A stretch of 64,000 bases of DNA from contig NZ_FNPT01000001.1 in NCBI RefSeq assembly GCF_900107375.1, forward strand, positions 930,001 through 994,000, written 5' to 3'. Of the stretch, positions 62,034 to 64,000 are shown piece by piece; within the stretch, counting starts at the first letter, position 1, and every line of letters starts with the position of its first letter. The DNA comes from Lysobacter sp. yr284. GTDB lineage: Bacteria > Pseudomonadota > Gammaproteobacteria > Xanthomonadales > Xanthomonadaceae. Under the pieces are notes generated by a model that did not search any database, was not told where the DNA came from, and saw nothing but the letters and a program-made list of their open reading frames with translations. Made by a program: the position numbers and the translations under genes.

Positions 62034-63404
62034 ATGCCCGATACGCCACCGAATGATCCCACCGCCGGCCTGCTCGCCGCGCTCGCCGCCGGCCCCGACA
62101 ATCCGGCGCTGGCCCGGCTGGTGGTCGACGCCTGCCTGGCCGCCGCCGACGCGGCGGCGCTGGGCCGCGCGCTGGACCTGTCCGGCCCGGCCCTTCTCGC
62201 CGATCCGGCCCAGCGCGACGCCGCGCTGGCCCTGCTGCTGCGCGCCGGCGACGACGAACGCGCGCTCGCGGTCGCCGCGCCAGACTCGGCCGCCGCGCTG
62301 TACGCGCAGGCGCGGCTGAAGCTCGGCGAAGGCGCGCGCGACGAGGCCCGCGCGCTGTACCAGCGCGCGCTCGCGCTGAACCCGGCGCTGGAAGACGCGG
62401 CGCTGGCCTCGGAACTCAGCGGCAAGGTGGTCTCGTTCGCCGCCGCGCGCCGGCCCAGCCCCGGACCCGGCGCGCAGACCAGCATCGCCAACGCCGACAC
62501 CGACGCCGACGACGTAGTGCGGCTGCTGCAGCCGGCGCAGGCGCGCATCGACTTCGCGCAGGTCGGCGGGCTGGACGAGGTCAAGCAGCAGATCCGCCGC
62601 CGCATCGTCACCCCGTTCCTGAAACCCTCGCTGTTCGAGCGCTTCAAGCGCCGCTCCGGCGGCGGCATCCTGATGTACGGCCCGCCCGGCTGCGGCAAGA
62701 CCCTGCTCGCCCGCGCCACCGCCGGCGAATGCGGCGCGCGCTTCTTCAACGTCGCCATCACCGACGTGCTGGACATGTACATCGGCGAATCCGAGCGCAA
62801 GCTGCACGCGATCTTCGAGACCGCGCGGCGGCAGGCGCCGGCGGTGGTGTTCTTCGACGAGGTCGAGGCCATCGGCGGCAAGCGCCAGCACTCGCGCGAG
62901 GCCGGCGCGGCCAAGCTGGTCAGCCAGTTCCTGACCGAACTCGACGGCTTCGCCCAGAACAACAGCGGCGTGCTGATCCTCGGCGCGACCAACGTGCCGT
63001 GGGCGGTCGACGCCGCGTTCCGCCGCCCCGGCCGCTTCGACCGGGTGCTGTTCGTGCCGCCGCCGGACGAACCGGCGCGGCGCACGATCCTGCAACTGCT
63101 GCTGCGCGAGCGGCCGCAGGCCGACGGCCTCGACGCCGGCGAACTGGCGCGGCTGACCTCGGGCTACTCCGGCGCCGACCTGGGCCACCTGGTGGAGACC
63201 GCGGTCGACGAAGCCATCGAGGAATCGATCGAGCAGGGCCGCGAGGCGCCGCTGACCATGCAGCACCTGCGCACCGCGCTCAAGGACACCCGCGCGACCA
63301 CGCTGGAATGGCTGACCACCGCGCGCAACCACGCGCGCTACGCCAACCAGGGCGGCCAGTACGACGAGGTGCTGGACTTCCTCAAACGCCACGGAGCCGG
63401 CTGA
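62034..63404 (+). CDS. Cdc48-like AAA+ ATPase with TPR-like N-terminus
   Basis: The 456-residue protein begins with a helical TPR-like region (~10-130; AAALYAQARLKLGEGARDEA, RALYQRALALNPALEDAALA). It then has one classical AAA domain: VGGLDEVKQQIRRRIVTPFL, Walker A GPPGCGKT (216-223), Walker B VVFFDEVEAI (D275, E276), GATNVPWAVDAAFRRPGRFD with the arginine finger region, and the lid LTSGYSGADLGHLVETAVDE. It is related to Cdc48/FtsH-type unfoldases but has a single AAA ring. It starts the operon divergent from MoxR. Its stop overlaps the ATG of the membrane gene (TGATG). Confidence 0.93.
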   Translation: MPDTPPNDPTAGLLAALAAGPDNPALARLVVDACLAAADAAALGRALDLSGPALLADPAQRDAALALLLRAGDDERALAVAAPDSAAALYAQARLKLGEGARDEARALYQRALALNPALEDAALASELSGKVVSFAAARRPSPGPGAQTSIANADTDADDVVRLLQPAQARIDFAQVGGLDEVKQQIRRRIVTPFLKPSLFERFKRRSGGGILMYGPPGCGKTLLARATAGECGARFFNVAITDVLDMYIGESERKLHAIFETARRQAPAVVFFDEVEAIGGKRQHSREAGAAKLVSQFLTELDGFAQNNSGVLILGATNVPWAVDAAFRRPGRFDRVLFVPPPDEPARRTILQLLLRERPQADGLDAGELARLTSGYSGADLGHLVETAVDEAIEESIEQGREAPLTMQHLRTALKDTRATTLEWLTTARNHARYANQGGQYDEVLDFLKRHGAG

Positions 63405-63883
63405 TGGCCGAACGCGCCCTGTACCGCCTGCCCGACGAACCCTTGCCGTCGGGCCTGAGCCGCTACGCCACCGATCCGCTGTGGCCGCTGCTGACCCTGA
63501 TGCTGGCCGGCGGCGGCTTCGGCCTGGCCTGGTTCGCGTTCAATTCCGCCGCGCTCGGCAGCCCGACGCGCACGCGCGAATGGAGCTGCGTCGCGCTCAG
63601 CCTGCTCGGCGCGCCGGCGCTGGTGATCGCGGTGACCGTCGCGGTCGGCGCGGGCTGGCTGAGCCCGGCGGCGGCGCCGTACGCGCTGCTGTCGGTGCTG
63701 CTGCTCAAGGTTACGGTGGCCTACGCGCTGTACCTGATGCAGCAACGCACCTTCGACATCTGGGAGCACTACGGCGGCGAGCCGCGCAACGGCATGCCGC
63801 TGACGATCCTGCTGGCCGTGGTCGGACGCGGCGCGCTCGACCTGTCGGCGCTGCCGCCGCTGCTGCGGGCGGCGCTGCAATGA
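63404..63883 (+). CDS. Small membrane protein of the AAA operon
   Basis: The 159-residue protein has an N-terminal cytoplasmic stretch (YRLPDEPLPSGLSRYATDPL) and about four membrane helices (LLTLMLAGGGFGLAWFAFNS; SCVALSLLGAPALVIAVTVA; YALLSVLLLKVTVAYALYLM; MPLTILLAVVGRGALDLSAL). It overlaps the AAA stop at its start and the next ATG at its end (ATGA). It may anchor or be extracted by the AAA+ ATPase. I recognise no named family. Confidence 0.8.
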   Translation: MAERALYRLPDEPLPSGLSRYATDPLWPLLTLMLAGGGFGLAWFAFNSAALGSPTRTREWSCVALSLLGAPALVIAVTVAVGAGWLSPAAAPYALLSVLLLKVTVAYALYLMQQRTFDIWEHYGGEPRNGMPLTILLAVVGRGALDLSALPPLLRAALQ

Positions 63884-64000
63884 GCGCCTACAGCCCCGAC
63901 GCGCTGTACCGCATGGCCGAGCGCTACTACGCGCACGGCCAGATCGACTCGGCCATCGACGCGCTGCTGCGCCTGCTCGGCGAGGACCCCGACCACAGCG
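63880..64000 (+). CDS. TPR-repeat protein, start only (cut by window edge)
   Basis: The ATG at 63880 overlaps the previous stop. The 40 visible residues (SAYSPDALYRMAERYYAHGQ, then IDSAIDALLRLLGEDPDHS) match a TPR-type helical hairpin. The gene continues beyond the window, so the length and any catalytic domain are unknown. It belongs to the AAA operon. Confidence 0.75.
   Translation, partial: MSAYSPDALYRMAERYYAHGQIDSAIDALLRLLGEDPDHS

Overview
The window is very GC-rich (roughly 70% by eye) chromosomal DNA. Its gene content and repeats suggest a Lysobacter-like member of the Xanthomonadaceae/Lysobacteraceae. Clues are the abundant intergenic imperfect palindromes built on GGGCCTGAAGGCCC, tandem M13 peptidase genes, a DUF885 peptidase, an ABC permease/M1 peptidase fusion, Sec-exported Rhs proteins and c-di-GMP enzymes. 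The genus is an inference from style and content. No rRNA, tRNA, CRISPR array, IS element or prophage was recognised.

Layout. 0-9 kb: the 3' end of a GAF-GGDEF cyclase, small exported proteins, an exported amidohydrolase, a DUF998 membrane protein, a CnoX-type thioredoxin, a DUF4442 hotdog protein and a membrane Ser/Thr kinase with an FGE-like sensor domain. 9-12 kb: a tightly coupled trio (DUF502 protein, sorbosone-dehydrogenase-like propeller, queuosine-precursor transporter). 12-19.4 kb: an LRR-like protein, a DUF885 zinc peptidase, a degenerate tandem repeat array, and a LysM-FecR plus CHASE2-GGDEF pair. 19.5-28 kb: a minus-strand Rhs polymorphic-toxin-like island. It has two translationally coupled Rhs polypeptides, a coupled exported candidate immunity protein, and a lower-GC tail of small orphan genes, one broken by a perfect 23-bp tandem duplication. 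28-37.5 kb: an RhlE helicase, an ABC ATPase with a permease/M1 peptidase fusion, and an AraC regulator divergent from an NTF2-like/SDR pair. 37.8-48 kb: a small membrane protein, LtrA, a methyltransferase, a BCCT transporter, an S8 protease, a degenerate AroQ-like protein, a pseudopilin-like protein, and an M24 / metallo-beta-lactamase pair. 48-55.2 kb: three M13 metallopeptidase paralogues in a row, the third without two of its three zinc ligands.

55.5-64 kb: two divergent operons make up what looks like a MoxR-vWA-beta-propeller 'ternary' system. Leftward they encode a MoxR AAA+ ATPase, a small bpX5-like protein, a vWA-like/propeller protein and a large bpX6-like protein. Rightward they encode a Cdc48-like AAA+ ATPase with a TPR-like N-terminus, a membrane protein and a TPR protein cut by the window edge. 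Within each operon genes overlap or are separated by 4 bp, implying coordinated expression. With the Rhs island, this is the most interesting part of the window.

The start codons given are judgements from ribosome-binding sites, signal peptides and overlaps. Family names come from motif recognition without database searches.
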